This document shows positions 1-11,825 of a stretch of 64,000 nt of DNA, piece after piece (the first letter of the stretch is position 1; each line of letters opens with the position of its first letter). The notes beneath the pieces were generated by a model, which saw only the letters and a list, made by a program, of their open reading frames with translations, made no database searches and was not told the DNA's origin. The DNA is from Saccharum officinarum (lineage: Eukaryota > Streptophyta > Magnoliopsida > Poales > Poaceae), in assembly GCA_020631735.1 (NCBI GenBank), contig CM036179.1:26589063-26653062 (forward strand), written 5' to 3'. Made by a program: the position numbers and the translations under genes.

Positions 1-1174
1 TTATATGTTGGTGGTGTTGTGACTTATAGTGATTCCGTTTGTGTTGATTAAGGACCAGATCGTTGAAGGCCCTCTCGTCATGTTGAACGCATGCCTATCA
101 CTTAGCTAGCCAGATAAGTCGTTCTGACCGCGAAGCCGAGTAGCTTAACTCAGGCTGGGACCCGTTAAGTGGAAGTGCACACACTGGAGGTAGTAAAGAT
201 GTGTGGGGAGCCGGTGTGAGGCCAAGGGGCAGGGTAGTCCTGATCGACATGGAATTCGGTAGTATCCCTAAGGGTGCGGCACTAATCGAACTCGCAAAAT
301 GTGTACCTGAGTTGTACTAAAGGTGACCTAAGGTGACTAATGATCTGGTCGGCCTGGGTTTGTGTTAGGAATAAATTCATAGCTGGTTGAAATCGATTCG
401 AATCGCCGTCTCTCCCGGATAGTGAGAACTTGACGGAGCTTCTTTCCTCGTAGTAACTTAATGGAATGTGATGGTTATGATGGTTATGAAATTACTACAC
501 CGGATATGGTTACTACCATGATGACTTAATTGTACACAACATGTGTGGCATAGGTTAGTTACTAAACTAGATTGAATAGCTATAATTAACTTGATGACCG
601 AATTATAAAAATGCGTAGTTCAACTAATGGCTTTTTATGCAAAATATTGTCAAGCTAGCTCCACTGATAAAGCCTTGCATAATCCTAGGTGTCACTTTAT
701 TTTTGGTTTATGACAGGTAAGTCCAGCTAAGTACATTCGAGTACTCAGGGTTTATCCCACCATGTTGCAGGTGAAGTTCTCGACCTGCTGAAGATGGTGG
801 CTAACCGCTGGTGGGCTCGGTGACCCTATATAGTGTTCTCATCTATATGCTTTTGTTAGAGGATGTCACTTATGCTAGCAATGTATTTGAAAATTATATT
901 ATTGTAAGCATTTGAAAGCTATGTTGTTTTCACTAATCGGTTTTGAAACCTAAACTTGTACTATTATTTGTAAACTCTTTTGTAAGATTATTTCTGCTGC
1001 AACTCTATGTATTATTTGCTTAATCATGTGATCTTGGTTGTGAAGTTTATTTACCAAGGTATTTTATAACTCTCGGCAGACTACCGGGTTTATATAAGTG
1101 AAAGTATGTGCGCGTCAACGTGTTAAACGGGGACTATCGTGCTTGAACTTGTATAAATTGGGTGGTTTTGTTAC
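1..1174 (+). repeat. 3' part of a Tekay/Del-type Ty3 LTR (first copy, cut by window start)
   Basis: This stretch aligns base for base with 7302-8474, the 3' part of the complete LTR described below, and ends at the same terminal 'ggttttgttaca'. By eye the two copies differ at about 23 sites over the first 1.26 kb, roughly 2%, mostly C/T and G/A changes. The LTR start is outside the window. What follows the terminus is not a primer binding site but the same flank as after 8474, so this is the right end of an element, not a 5' LTR. It carries no coding potential of its own. Confidence 0.8.
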
Positions 1175-2335
1175 AAAAACAAAGACATATCGAGTACATA
1201 AAACAATCTATGCTCGACTGTGATGTCGCAAAACTTCCACTAACATCATCCAAGAAGGGGCATGGAGCGGAGTTTGAAACGATAGAGTTGTAGTCGTAGG
1301 CGGCTCCAATGAAGAGAGCCAACGCGACACCCTCACAAAGCTTCCACTTTTCATCCCCCCGTGTAGGCAAGGGTTGTAGCGAAAAGCACAAGGAGACCTG
1401 CCCGCGTGTTCGACTCCTCCACAGAAATGGAAGAGTGGACACCCCCGGACATACCAAAGGCGGTGATCCTCCTTATATCTTCACAAAACTTCCACTAGCA
1501 CCGAGCACAAGTAGTTATTGCTACATCCCAAATGCAGAAGAAAGCCAATCTTCAAGGCCTTATCCCATCACCGGTGCTGTCACTGGAGAAGTTGAAGAAC
1601 GAGCACCATAGCGATGAAGATGGATGATAGGCTCAAAAGCTTTCTTTCACTAAAACTAAAGGCGGTTCTTGGAGGAAGAAGGTGTGTATAATGAGCACAA
1701 CTGATGGCAAACTAGCTTACCTTGGCTTAAATAGTCCCACCTCAAGATGCGAGCGGGGAGGCAACAATCAATGTCCATGACATCCATGGCCACCCACATG
1801 ATTCATGGGTGACGGAGCGGTGAACACAATGCGGTTCAGATTCCCTGTCACATTTGATTCCCTGCCACATTTCATCCTCATCTAAAACTAGACTTAATGA
1901 CAACGTGTACTCAAGCATATGATACGACACAAGCAGGGAAGGCAACAGTCAAGGTCCGTGACATCCACGGTGTCATGGGGTCGAAACCATGACAAGCATG
2001 TTGTTCGAGTCGGTGTCAGAGTATAAGGTCTCCGGTGGCTCAGGTGGACTCAGGAACACAAGAATTACGCAGAGAAGACACAACAGTTTATCCTCATTTG
2101 GGCCAATTCGGTCCCTACGTCCAGCCACTGATGATCCTTATACTCAAGAGCACCCAAAATCTAGGGGTTACAACAAATTGTAAAGGAAGAAGAGTTTGGT
2201 AGGGGGTTAGCTCGGTGCTATTCCTAAGGTTGCCTCATTGCCGGTGGAATATCTCCCTTGTTAGAGAGGAAGGAGACGGCGGGATACGGTGGAGGAGAAG
2301 CTCTTGGTGCCCCTCTCTAGGTTGCCTTGCTCTTG
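1175..2335. repeat. Second copy of the LTR flank and truncated E1 LTR, ending at the gap
   Basis: The sequence matches 8475-9634: the same flank, the same 180-bp near-tandem repeat, and the same start of the truncated E1 LTR (from about 1968, 'tgtcatggggtcg'). It stops inside that LTR exactly at the run of Ns. Small open frames here are repeated in the other copy and show no known domain, so I call no gene. Confidence 0.8.
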
Positions 2336-2435
2336 NNNNNNNNNNNNNNNNNNNNNNNNNNNNNNNNNNNNNNNNNNNNNNNNNNNNNNNNNNNNNNNNN
2401 NNNNNNNNNNNNNNNNNNNNNNNNNNNNNNNNNNN
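2336..2435. other. Assembly gap, exactly 100 N
   Basis: The run is exactly 100 Ns, a common placeholder length for joins of unknown size. The DNA on its left matches sequence about 7.3 kb to its right, so the true size and order here are unknown. Confidence 0.98.
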
Positions 2436-3117
2436 GTTGGAAGGTTAATATCCATCTAGGTAATGACCTTTGGTAGATTCCATGTGCTTTTACCCAAGAG
2501 GTTGCATCAGATTCAACCCAATAACTGTTGCCGCTTGGATACGAGGATTCCTTAAATAATGATTGTAAAAAATGCTTAGCCGACAGAGTCAGCTATCACA
2601 TTCATCGCTCACTCAACAGACTCAGATAATACAGTGTTGTATCAGAGAAAGAGAACTGCACACATGGAACTTTATGTAGCATTTCATCGGTTGGCATCTG
2701 AGTAGTTGGACAGTCACCAGCGACGCAAACACCTTCCGCTGGTAGGCAGTTTCCTGACAAGAATGGTTTTTGGAACATGATTGTTCATATACATGCTATA
2801 TCCACTAGAGAATAGATATATGGGTAGTTAATTTATGCTTCGTAGCACTCTCCGTGTACTAAGAATGAAGTATTGTGCTATCTTGGATTCCCCTAAGTAA
2901 CTATGCTTGATGGAAGTCAATGAAGGAAATTCTTCAGACAAAATCTACTATGAAGACCAAGTATCAGAAAGTGACTTGACCAAATCAGCCTCTCTAATGC
3001 TCGAAGCTAAGTAGCCAATTGCTATCGCTGATGTTGGAAAAAGGATGCCATGCTTCTATTCCCTTAAAAGTCTTTCGCACCGAATCTCGGGGCGAGATTC
3101 TCATAAGAGGGGAGGGC
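2436..3117 (+). mobile_element. 3' end of the internal region of a Tekay-type Ty3 element, with polypurine tract
   Basis: The last 40 bases, 'cgaatctcggggcgagattc' then 'ataagaggggagggc', form the typical run into the 3' LTR of Tekay/Del chromoviral elements. The purine-rich 'aagaggggaggg' is the likely polypurine tract that primes plus-strand synthesis, and the LTR starts directly after it. The rest shows no reverse transcriptase, integrase or chromodomain that I can read. It is probably a decayed pol end whose larger part lies across the gap. The family call rests on the PPT context and the LTR termini. Confidence 0.6.
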
Positions 3118-6100
3118 TGTAACACCCTAGCTATTTGTCACCAGTTAAGCAAGGTTTGAGCTCAAACATGACATGTTAAGCGATAATCAAGAGCTTTGGT
3201 TCCTTATATTGGAAGTGGGATAAAGTTGTTGAGGTCAATCTATGAAAATAAGCCCCAACTTGAACTTGGATAACACACCTTTGCTTGCATGTTGACCCTT
3301 TTCCAAATGCATGCCTGAATAATGTTGTAGGTGCCCTTTCATGTGCCTCAAATCTATTTCCATCTACACAGGCTGTGGGAAAAGTTTCATGAAGTTTGGA
3401 GCCAAGAAGTCACATGAAATGATAAGTTACATTTTGCTTAAATTGCTTCATCAAGTGAATGGAAACATAGGACATCTATCAAACCTTGCAACCTTTCTCA
3501 AACCACTCCAAATTGGTTCTACAACAAAAGTCATGAAGGGTTCATGTTGACCAAGTGCCAAGAAAAGGTTAAAAGGAGCCAAAACCCTAGTTTCAATCTT
3601 TTACATGATGCTGCATTGACCAAAGTAAAGGAATGGTTTATGCTCAAGATACAAGGTTTGCCCTTAAATAAAAGTTGTAGTTTAGTTTGAATAGAACAAA
3701 CTTTGTTTAAGGGTCAAGAGCTAGTTTGATTCTTAACTTAGTCAGATAGGGCTCTCAAGAATCAACTCAGTACTATTTTTCAGCCTAGAAAATATTCTAA
3801 GATTACAATGGTATTGATGGTTGGCGTCTCATGTTCTCATGTTTTCGTTAAACAACTTTATTTGATCCCAAAATAAAGGTTGGAGATAATTCATTGGAGA
3901 AGAGCATACAAAAGGTTAGGATCAGTTTTACCAAGTTTGACCTTCCAAAACCCAACAAAACCGAGCTCTACCTTAATCCTCGTTTTTCATTGATAGTGTC
4001 AACTTAGGACTTAATTATCTCCTAATATAGAGCCCTAATGACTATGATCCCTTAAGCAAAGTTGTAGAGCAGCCTGAGATCAGCAAACTTTGTTTAAGGC
4101 TCGTTCACCAAATCAGCCCATAACTAGCCCAAATTGGCGCCCACCTTACCCACTTCGACGCATATCAGGTGTTCGACGGTGGGCCCAAAGGGGACACGTG
4201 GTCACAATGCTCCCCACCTTGGCTCCATGCATCTAGGGCACCCCTCTTAAGTTGTGCTCGCTGCCAGATCCTACGTGAACACCCAAGCTCCTCCACTCCT
4301 CGCTCGCTCGCACCCCTCTGCACTCTTCCTCGTTTCTCGCGCGCTCGCCATCGCCATGGTCAGACGGATAGAGCTCGTGGTGCCATTGTATTTTAGCTGT
4401 TGTGCTTGGTTGTAGGACCCAGCCACAGGCATGCCGTGTTTGCCCAGTGCCACACAGCCTGCCCTCGTCGACTACCGCGCCTCGCAATAATGCCGCTACA
4501 CTGCCGTGCCCAAGCCGCCTGCGTCCACTACGGGTCAACCCGTGGGTGCCTACGGGTGTGCGTAGCCCATGGAGACTTCCCCACCCCTCCTCGGTCACCA
4601 CCATCGCCGGAGCACGGCTAGCCACGGTGCCACTACTATAGACCCGCCAACGCTCGTTGCCCTGCCTCCTCCGACCACCCCAGGCCAAGCCGCGGCCACT
4701 GGTGAGTGCGCACGGGCCTGGCCATGCCGAGGTTCCACCTCCCACTACCGGCGAGCCCGCTAGCCGCCCAACCGACTGCTCCTGGCCACCTCCCCTGCTC
4801 TCCATATGGGGAAGGAGAAGAAGGACCACGCTCGTGAATAGAAACAAGTCCAGGGGGTTAAGTGCATGGTGCGTGACTTAGGTGAATAGTGAAGGTTGTG
4901 CTGCGGGTAGATTTAGGAAAAACTCAGGGTCCTCAGTGCAAAAGTGTTTGTCCTTTTCAGTTTTAATCTTTTTCTTATTCTATAAATCGGCTAAAACTTC
5001 AATAAATCATAGTAAATCATGTAAAAATCATAAAATAGCAAATGAAATTGTTTTGGAATCTTTGAGAATAGATCTACGTAGTAGAGTCATAATATGATAT
5101 GTGTTAGTAGAGGGTTTTTTTTTTTTTATTTATCTATATTAATTAGGGTTTCTTAGGAATAAATTCATAACTAAAGTTGTGGTGCTCCAATTGCTATGAA
5201 ATTTTATGGTAGGCTACTGATGCTATATGAGTGTTGTGGTAAAAATTTCATGTCCATTGGATGCAACATGACTGAGTTATTGATTTAACTTGATTAATGC
5301 TTGATAAATGGTTTTAAATGGTTTATAAATAATTTATATATGAAAAATGTGAAAAGTGGTTCCTTTGCCTTTGCATGGTGATATTGTGGCCTAAGAAACC
5401 CTAACATGGCTATGTGTTTATAGAAAATGTTGATCTTTAGATTTATCTTGCCCTCACATGTTTTCTTGCAATGGCAAATTGTCTTTTTCATAGTAATTAA
5501 ATTATAAAACCTAAGCATGTGAAATTTGCACAGTAGTCATGTTTTGATAACATCTACCACTCACAAAAGTCTCAGCCTCAAACTAGTTGTTCTCATATAG
5601 TACTAAAAATAATATATATGTTGCATTATATAAATAGAGGATAAAAGTTTGTTAATAAATATATGTATTTATTGTCATGTGATGCTTTTAATAGCTATTA
5701 TATGTGCTATGATTGTTTGAGTATGATTACAAGCTATTTGGAATAGCATAGATGTCAAGAACATGTTAGTTTGTAGCAACTAAATGATAGATGAATGTAG
5801 TATACCTCTGCTGTTTGGGCTGCATGTATAGTTTTGGTTATGCAAGTATTTTCATGATGCAAATGATGTTTTCTATGAATGTGGTGACTACAAAAGTTGT
5901 AGGTACCTTCCTTATCTTGCTTGTGTTAAAATTTCATGACCATAGGCCCGATAGTTTAGAAATTATGAAATTACCAAATGCTCTGTCATGGTTTGCTTGT
6001 AATCTGTACAGTTCTAAATGATGATGGTTTTCAGCTTAGTTAACCTTGGAAACATGTCTTGGTGATAATAAAATAGTTGTAGTACTTTTCATAGGTTTTC

Positions 6101-8474
6101 TAAAATGTCTTAGATCACCCCTTTTGGTGATGTAGAGCTCCAGTTATGAGCTTGTGAAGTGGAATGGCAGTTTCTGTCCAAATCTGGACAGAGATGCCTT
6201 CATTGGTTTAATTGGCCTTGTTGACTTTTAAATCATCTTAATAGGATAATAAAAAAGTTGTATATCACTCAATAAGCCTTCTAGAAAGCTAAAGATCATA
6301 TTTGTTGGATGGATAGAACTCTAGATATGCATCTCTGAAGTTACTATCAGTTTCCTGTCCTTGTCTGTGTAGACCTGAAATATTGGCATGTTTGATCATG
6401 TTAACCTTTGAATTAGCTTTTTCTATGAATAACAAAGTTGTAGACAATTTCATTAGATTTCCAAAAATTCTAAGATCACCTTTATTGAATACATTTAACT
6501 CCAGTTATGGTTGAAACAAGTGCCTACTGTGCTGCTGTCCAGATCCTGTGCATATGCTAAGTTGGTTGCTTTAGCTTGCTCTTGTTTTGGACAAACTTGT
6601 AGCTAATTCTTGATTGGTAAATGCTTGGTATAACTGAGCTTGAGTTAACTAGTGTGCCATGCTTGATGTGCTTGCTATCTTTTTATAATAAATTGTGCGA
6701 TATTTAGTTAAATAACTCTAGGTGCCTGTATTCATGTGGTGTAACCTTGTGCTTGTTTTGAACTCTTTACATGATGCATCTCATGTTAGCATTCTTTGCA
6801 TTCATGCACTTGCATCTTGCATCTCATCTAGGTACGCTAGATGAACCATGTGAAGGACGTGATGCTGGAGCCGAACCTAAAAATGGTGTTTGGTGGATCT
6901 ATCCTGAAGGTGGAAGGACCCCTAGAGTGCATGCCTAGAGTGGAGATGTCACCAAGATGATGCAAGCTAACTGAACTAACTTTGTTTTAGATCCCAGGCA
7001 AGCCCCAGAGCATTCTAGACCTCCTATGTTTTATAAATGTCAGCTTGAGTTTTCTATGTTTGATGCATTAAGCTATAGGAGTTGGATGGAACCACTTGAT
7101 GCATATACCTTTCCTTGTCCAGAGATATATCTTGAATCCTATGTAGGACCAGACATATGCTTAGCTATGCTTAGTCCGGTAGAGTCGAGTGATTTCCTAT
7201 CACCTACGAGATATAGGTGGATACTTGGTCACAGTTGGCTATATTTGCTATCATGGAAATAACAATGTTGGTGGTGTTATAATTGGAGACCGGCCGGAAC
7301 CTTATATGTTGGTGGTGTTGTGACTTATAGTGATTCCGTCTGTGTCGATTAAGGACCGGATCATTGAAGGCCCTCTCATCATGTTGAACGCATGCCTATC
7401 ACTTAGCTAGCCAGATAAGTCGTTCTGACCGCGAAGCCGAGTAGCTTAACTCAGGCTGGGACCCGTTAAGTGGAAGTGCACACACTGGAGGTAGTAAAGA
7501 TGTGTGGGGAGCCGGTGTGAGGCCAAGGGGAGGGTAGTCCTGATCGACATGGAATTCGGTAGTATCCCTAAGGGTGCGGCACTAATCGAACTCGCAAAAT
7601 GTTTACCTGAGTTGTACTAAAGGTGACTAAGGTGACTAATGATCTGGTTGGCCTGGGTTTGTGTTAGGAATAAATTCCTAGCTGGTTGAAATCGATTCGA
7701 ATCGCCGTCTCTCCCGGATAGTGAGAACTTGACAGAGCTTCTTTCCTCATAGTAACTTAATGGAATGTGATGGTTATGATGGTTATGAAATTACTACACC
7801 GGATATGGTTACTACCATGATGACTTAATTGTACACAACATGTGTGGCATAGGTTAGTTACTAAACTAGATTGAATAGCTATAATTAACTTGATGACCGA
7901 ATTATAAAAATGCATAGTTCAACTAATGGCTTTTTATGCAAAATATTGTCAAGCTAGCTCCACTGATAAAGCCTTGCATAATCCTAGGTGTCACTTTATT
8001 TTTGGTTTATGACAGGTAAGTCCAGCTAAGTACATTCGAGTACTCAGGGTTTATCCCACCATGTTGCAGGTGAAGTTCTCGACCTGCTGAAGATGGTGGC
8101 TAACCACCGGTGGGCTCGGTGACCCTATATCGTGTTCTCATCTATATGCTTTTGTCAGAGGATGTCACTTATGCTAGCAATGTATTTGAAAATTATATTA
8201 TTGTAAGCATTTGAAAGCTATGTTGTTTTCACTAATCGGTTTTGAAACCTAAACTTGTACTATTATTTGTAAACTCTTTTGTAAGATTATTTCTACTGCA
8301 ACTCTATGTATTATTTGCTTAATCATGTGATCTTGGTTGTGAAGTTTATTTACCAAGGTCTTTTATAACACTCGGCAGACTACCGGGTTTATATAAGTGA
8401 AAGTATGTGCGCGTCAATGTGTTAAACGGGGACTGTCGTGCTTGAACTTGTATAAATTGGGTGGTTTTGTTACA
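3118..8474 (+). repeat. Complete 5.36-kb LTR of a Tekay/Del-type Ty3 element (3' LTR)
   Basis: It begins 'tgtaacaccctag' just after a polypurine tract and ends 'ttgttaca', so both ends fit TG...CA LTR rules. A GC-rich block at about 4140-4880 includes a G-box 'cacgtg' near 4195 and a run of 'ctcgctcgctcgc' type sequence. This resembles the transcribed leader often found in these long LTRs. A 204-codon frame on the minus strand inside the block is a by-product of its high GC content and has no known domain. The length is large but within what Tekay/Del LTRs reach. An unrecognised insertion within it cannot be excluded. Confidence 0.7.
6070..6508 (+). repeat. Three degenerate tandem units (period about 180 bp) inside the Tekay-type LTR
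   Basis: Units start near 6070, 6249 and 6429. Each runs from an 'aa(a)gttgta' core, through a 'tctaagatca' type segment, to 'ctccagttatg' or a variant. They are clearly related but strongly diverged. Their function is unknown; such modules are common in long LTRs. Confidence 0.6.
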
Positions 8475-9050
8475 AAAACAAAGACATATCAAGTACATAA
8501 AACAATCTATGCTCGACTGTGATGTCACAAAACTTCCACTAACATCATCCAAGAAGGGGCTGGAGCGGAGTTTGAAACGATAGAGTTGTAGTCATAGGCG
8601 GCTCCAATGAAGAGAGCCAACGTGACACCCTCACAAAGCTTCCACTTTGCATCCCCTCGTGTAGGCAAGGGTTGTAGCGAAAAGCACAAGGAGACCTGCC
8701 CGCGTGTCCGACTCCTCCACAAAAATGGAAGAGTGGATCACCCCCGGACATACCAAAGGCGGTGATCCTCCTTATATCTTCACAAAACTTCCACTAGCAC
8801 CGAGGACAAGTAGTTATTGCTACATCCCAAATGCAGAAGAAAGCCAATCTTCAAGGCCTTATCCCATCACCGGTGCTATCACTGGAGAAGTTGAAGAACG
8901 AGCACCATGGCGATGAAGATGGATGACAGGCTCAAAAGCTTTCTTTCACTAAAACTAAAGGCGGTTCTTGGAGGAAGAAGGTGTGTATAATGAGCACAAC
9001 TGATGGCAAACTAGCTTACCTTGGCTTAAATAGTCCCACCTCAAGATGCG
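8475..9050. other. Unassigned flank between the Tekay LTR and the E1 target site
   Basis: There is no convincing gene. The phrase 'cacaaaacttccac' or a near copy recurs near 8525, 8632 and 8786, so the stretch is itself repetitive. It may be part of an older element I do not recognise. The same DNA is present at 1175-1750. Confidence 0.4.
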
Positions 9051-9269
9051 AGCGGGGAGGCAACAATCAATGTCCATGACGTCCATGGCCACCCACATGA
9101 TTCATGGGCGACAGAGCGGTGAACACAATGCGGTTCAGATTCCCTGTCACATTTGATTCCCTGCCACATTTCATCCTCATCTAAAACTAGACTTAATGAC
9201 AACGTGTACTCAAGCGTATGATACGACACAAGCAGGGAAGGCAATAGTCAAGGTCTGTGACATCCACGG
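9051..9269 (+). repeat. 180-bp near-tandem repeat interrupted by the E1 insertion; target duplication CACGG at 9265-9269
   Basis: Unit 1 (9051-9230) starts 'agcggggagg' and unit 2 starts at 9231 with 'agcagggaag'. Unit 2 breaks off after 'gacatccacgg' at 9269 and resumes at 28732 with 'ccacccacg', where unit 1 has 'ccatggccacccac'. The five bases CACGG occur on both sides (9265-9269 and 28727-28731). This shows that everything from 9270 to 28726 was inserted into unit 2. Confidence 0.8.
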
Positions 9270-9667
9270 TGTCATGGGGTCGAAACCATGACAAGCATGT
9301 TGTTCGAGTCAGTGTCAGAGTATAAGGTCTCCGGTGGCTCAGGTGGACTCAGGAACACAAGAATTACGCAGAGAATACACAACAGTTTATCCTCATTTGG
9401 GCCAATTCGGTCCCTACGTCTAGCCACTGATGATCCTTATACTCAAGAGCACCCAAAATCTAGGGGTTACAACAAATTGTAAAGGAAGAAGAGTTTGGTA
9501 GGGGGTTAGCTCGGTGCTATTCCTAAGGTTGCCTCATTGCCGGTGGAATATCTCCCTTGTTAGAGAGGAAGGAGACGGCGGGATACGGTGGAGGAGAAGC
9601 TCTTGGTGCCCCTCTCTAGGTTGCCTTGCTCTTGGTGCAGAGCAGAGGCAGATGGAATGGAATGGAG
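9270..9667 (-). repeat. LTR-c of E1, truncated: only the last 398 bp
   Basis: This matches 10670-11065 of LTR-b. It ends (minus strand) 'cgaccccatgaca' against the target duplication. On its other side it joins gag sequence directly at about 9667. The join shares only a short 'cag(g/a)c' word, typical of end joining or illegitimate recombination. About 750 bp of LTR and the rest of the internal region are missing. Confidence 0.75.
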
Positions 9668-10648
9668 TGCCTGCTGCTCGAGGTCAACATGAAGGAGCCG
9701 CTTCACCTCATTGAGCCACTCGTTGGTCATCAGGTTCGGCATGTTAGAGATGTCTTCTAGGAGGCAATCGGTGGCTGCCATGTTGTACGCCACGCAGGGG
9801 AAGCATAGGCCACTAGGAGCCCTCATGTGGGCATCATTGTCGTTGTCACCGAGAGGGTGTGGTGGTTGTTGCTGTGCAAAGTCCTGCCTTTTGAGCTCGA
9901 GCTATGCCTTGGTAGCCTCTAGGTCCACCTACCAAGCATGCAGGCGGTCCGCCTTCTCCTGAAGGTAGGAGGCATGGCAATAGGGACTCCAATCTAGTGA
10001 CATGAGCCCAGGCACCTCCTCAGGCTAAACCTCACCGTTGATGTGGTAGCACATGCGCGGAGGGTCACTATAGTCGATGTCGTTAGAGTCATACTTCGGG
10101 TCTTTCCCTGAGAGAATCTCAAGGAAGGCACAGAGCGAGGGGACATCGGTCCCCACCATGCCGGAGAGGATGGTGCTCCATGGCACCTCGCGACTAATGA
10201 GGTGCTCCAGCTCCAGCTAGAAGGACGCCGCCTCGTTCTGTATACCGAAAGGCAGGTCTGAGAGGTAGTACCGAAAGCGATCAGGCGGCGGGAGCACCTC
10301 ACTAGTGGTGATCTAGTGGTGGACGTTGGCTAGTATGTAGAACATTTGGTGGCAGTCTAACATGGTGGGGCTAGGGCCCAGACTACGCCGGATCTAATGG
10401 GCTAGAACCTCGAGATTGGCTCCCAATAGTCCTAGCGGAGGAGGTGGCGCCGGGAGCTATTTGCCCACCGGTGTAGCCTCGCGGAGTGGACGAAGCTCCC
10501 CATAGCAGTCGGTGATGTAGGCTAGGCTCCCAAAGTTGAGGACCTAGCCTAGAGTGAAGGTGTTGGCCACGACGGAGAACTCGCTGATCCTCTGGTGATG
10601 AGGTAGGTGGCTCCAGCCACCGTAGAGCTACAATCACACTTGACGCTG
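9668..10648 (-). pseudogene. gag: Second, truncated gag start of E1
   Basis: Read on the minus strand from the primer site, the frame fragments match the N-terminal gag of the two other family members (27575-26213 and 45480 onward). Examples are a 'DRF.YYL' segment, 'LEILSGK', 'YDSNDID' followed by a 'PPRMCYHI' stretch, and a 'VDLEATKA' and 'VDLEQQA' C-terminal part. Stops and frame shifts are frequent. The sequence is cut at about 9668, where LTR sequence begins, so the retrotransposon-gag core and zinc knuckle are absent. It is non-functional. Confidence 0.65.
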
Positions 10649-10667
10649 CCCCCTACCTGGCGCACCA
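10649..10667 (-). other. Primer binding site next to LTR-b
   Basis: On the minus strand it reads 'tggtgcgccaggtaggggg', two bases after the LTR end. It matches the sites at 27555-27573 and 45461-45479 except for a few changes. I have not assigned the tRNA. Confidence 0.7.
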
Positions 10668-10669
10668 GC

Positions 10670-11825
10670 GGTCATGGGGTCGAAACCGCGGAAAGCATGT
10701 TGTTCAAGGTGGTGTCAGAGTACGATGTCTCTGGTGGCTCGAGTGGACTCAGGAACACAAGAATCACGTAGAGAAGACATAATGGTTTATCCTGGTTCAG
10801 GCCAATTCGGTCCCTACGTCCAGCAGCTAATGATCCTTATACTCAAGAGCACCCAAAATTTGGGGGGTTACAACAGAGTGTAAAGGAAGAAGAGTTTGGT
10901 AGGGGGTTAGCTCGGTGCTAATCCTAAGGTTGCCTCGCTGCCAGTGGAGTCTCTCCCTCGTTGGAGAGGAAGAAGACGGTGGGATGTAGTGGAGGAGAGG
11001 CTCTCGGTGCCCATCTCTGGGTTGCCTTGCTCTCGATGCAGAGCGGAGGTAGATGGAATGGAATGAGTGTCTGGTGATCAAATTGGGATCCTCCCCCCTC
11101 TGGGTCTAACCTTATCCCTTATATAATGAGATAGGTTAGGTACAAGGTGGTTTGAGGGTTCTAGTCTATGGTCTACGTGCATTGAAGTCTAGGAGGGTCT
11201 TGCAGCGATGCAGCGTCGACCGTTGAGGTGTCTTGGAGCTGAAGAAGCCTGGGCATCATCTGGCTGCTCTATTCTAACACTCTGTGTGTCAGACGGTGTT
11301 GGCTTGGACTGGCCTTCCCCGGGTGATACCTTCTAGAGCCTTTTTATTGGTGAAGGAGGTCGGCTCCGGGGGCTGACGCATAGGCCTAGAAGCCCTTGAG
11401 CCCCGGAGGCTAGGGGAAGCTTTGTCTTCTTGTGTCACGCCATGGACGTGACCCTGTCAGAGGAGCAGTTGGTAGGGGCACGCCTTGGGAGCAACGCCAG
11501 GGAACCCCCGGGCATCGATAGCATGGGGCTTGTCTTCTTGTGCTCGGGCCTTGGCTGGCATCATTAGATGGGCAAAAGCCAAGGGCCAGGACCGGAGATG
11601 CCATAGATCAGGAGCCTAAGGCCTGGGGGAGACCCGAGCCCCAGGTGGAAGCTATGGTCGAGTCAGGCTTGGTTGGGTCTCTTTGCCAGAGGGTGCGCAC
11701 GAGCGTGCCCGATGGGCATAGCCCCTGAGCCCCCAGGTGATCCTAAAGGGGTCGTCGAGGGGTCTTTTTCATTCAGGAACCATTGGACCTAAGGCTTAAC
11801 ATACCTATATGTTAGGATCTCATCA
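10670..11825 (-). repeat. LTR-b of E1, complete (1156 bp)
   Basis: On the minus strand it starts 'tgatgagatcctaacata' at 11825 and ends '...cgaccccatgacc' at 10670, next to a primer binding site. A TATA box 'tatataa' lies at 11125-11119. It is co-linear with LTR-a and with the E2 LTR. The last base is C where LTR-a and LTR-c have A. Confidence 0.8.

Noticed and set aside
4233..4847. A 204-codon open frame on the minus strand
   Set aside because: It lies in the GC-rich leader block of the Tekay-type LTR, has no known domain, and overlaps open frames on the other strand, as expected from composition.
1..8474. The two Tekay-like LTR segments as the 5' and 3' LTR of one element
   Set aside because: The DNA after 1174 is the same flank as after 8474 and is not a primer binding site, so both are right ends.
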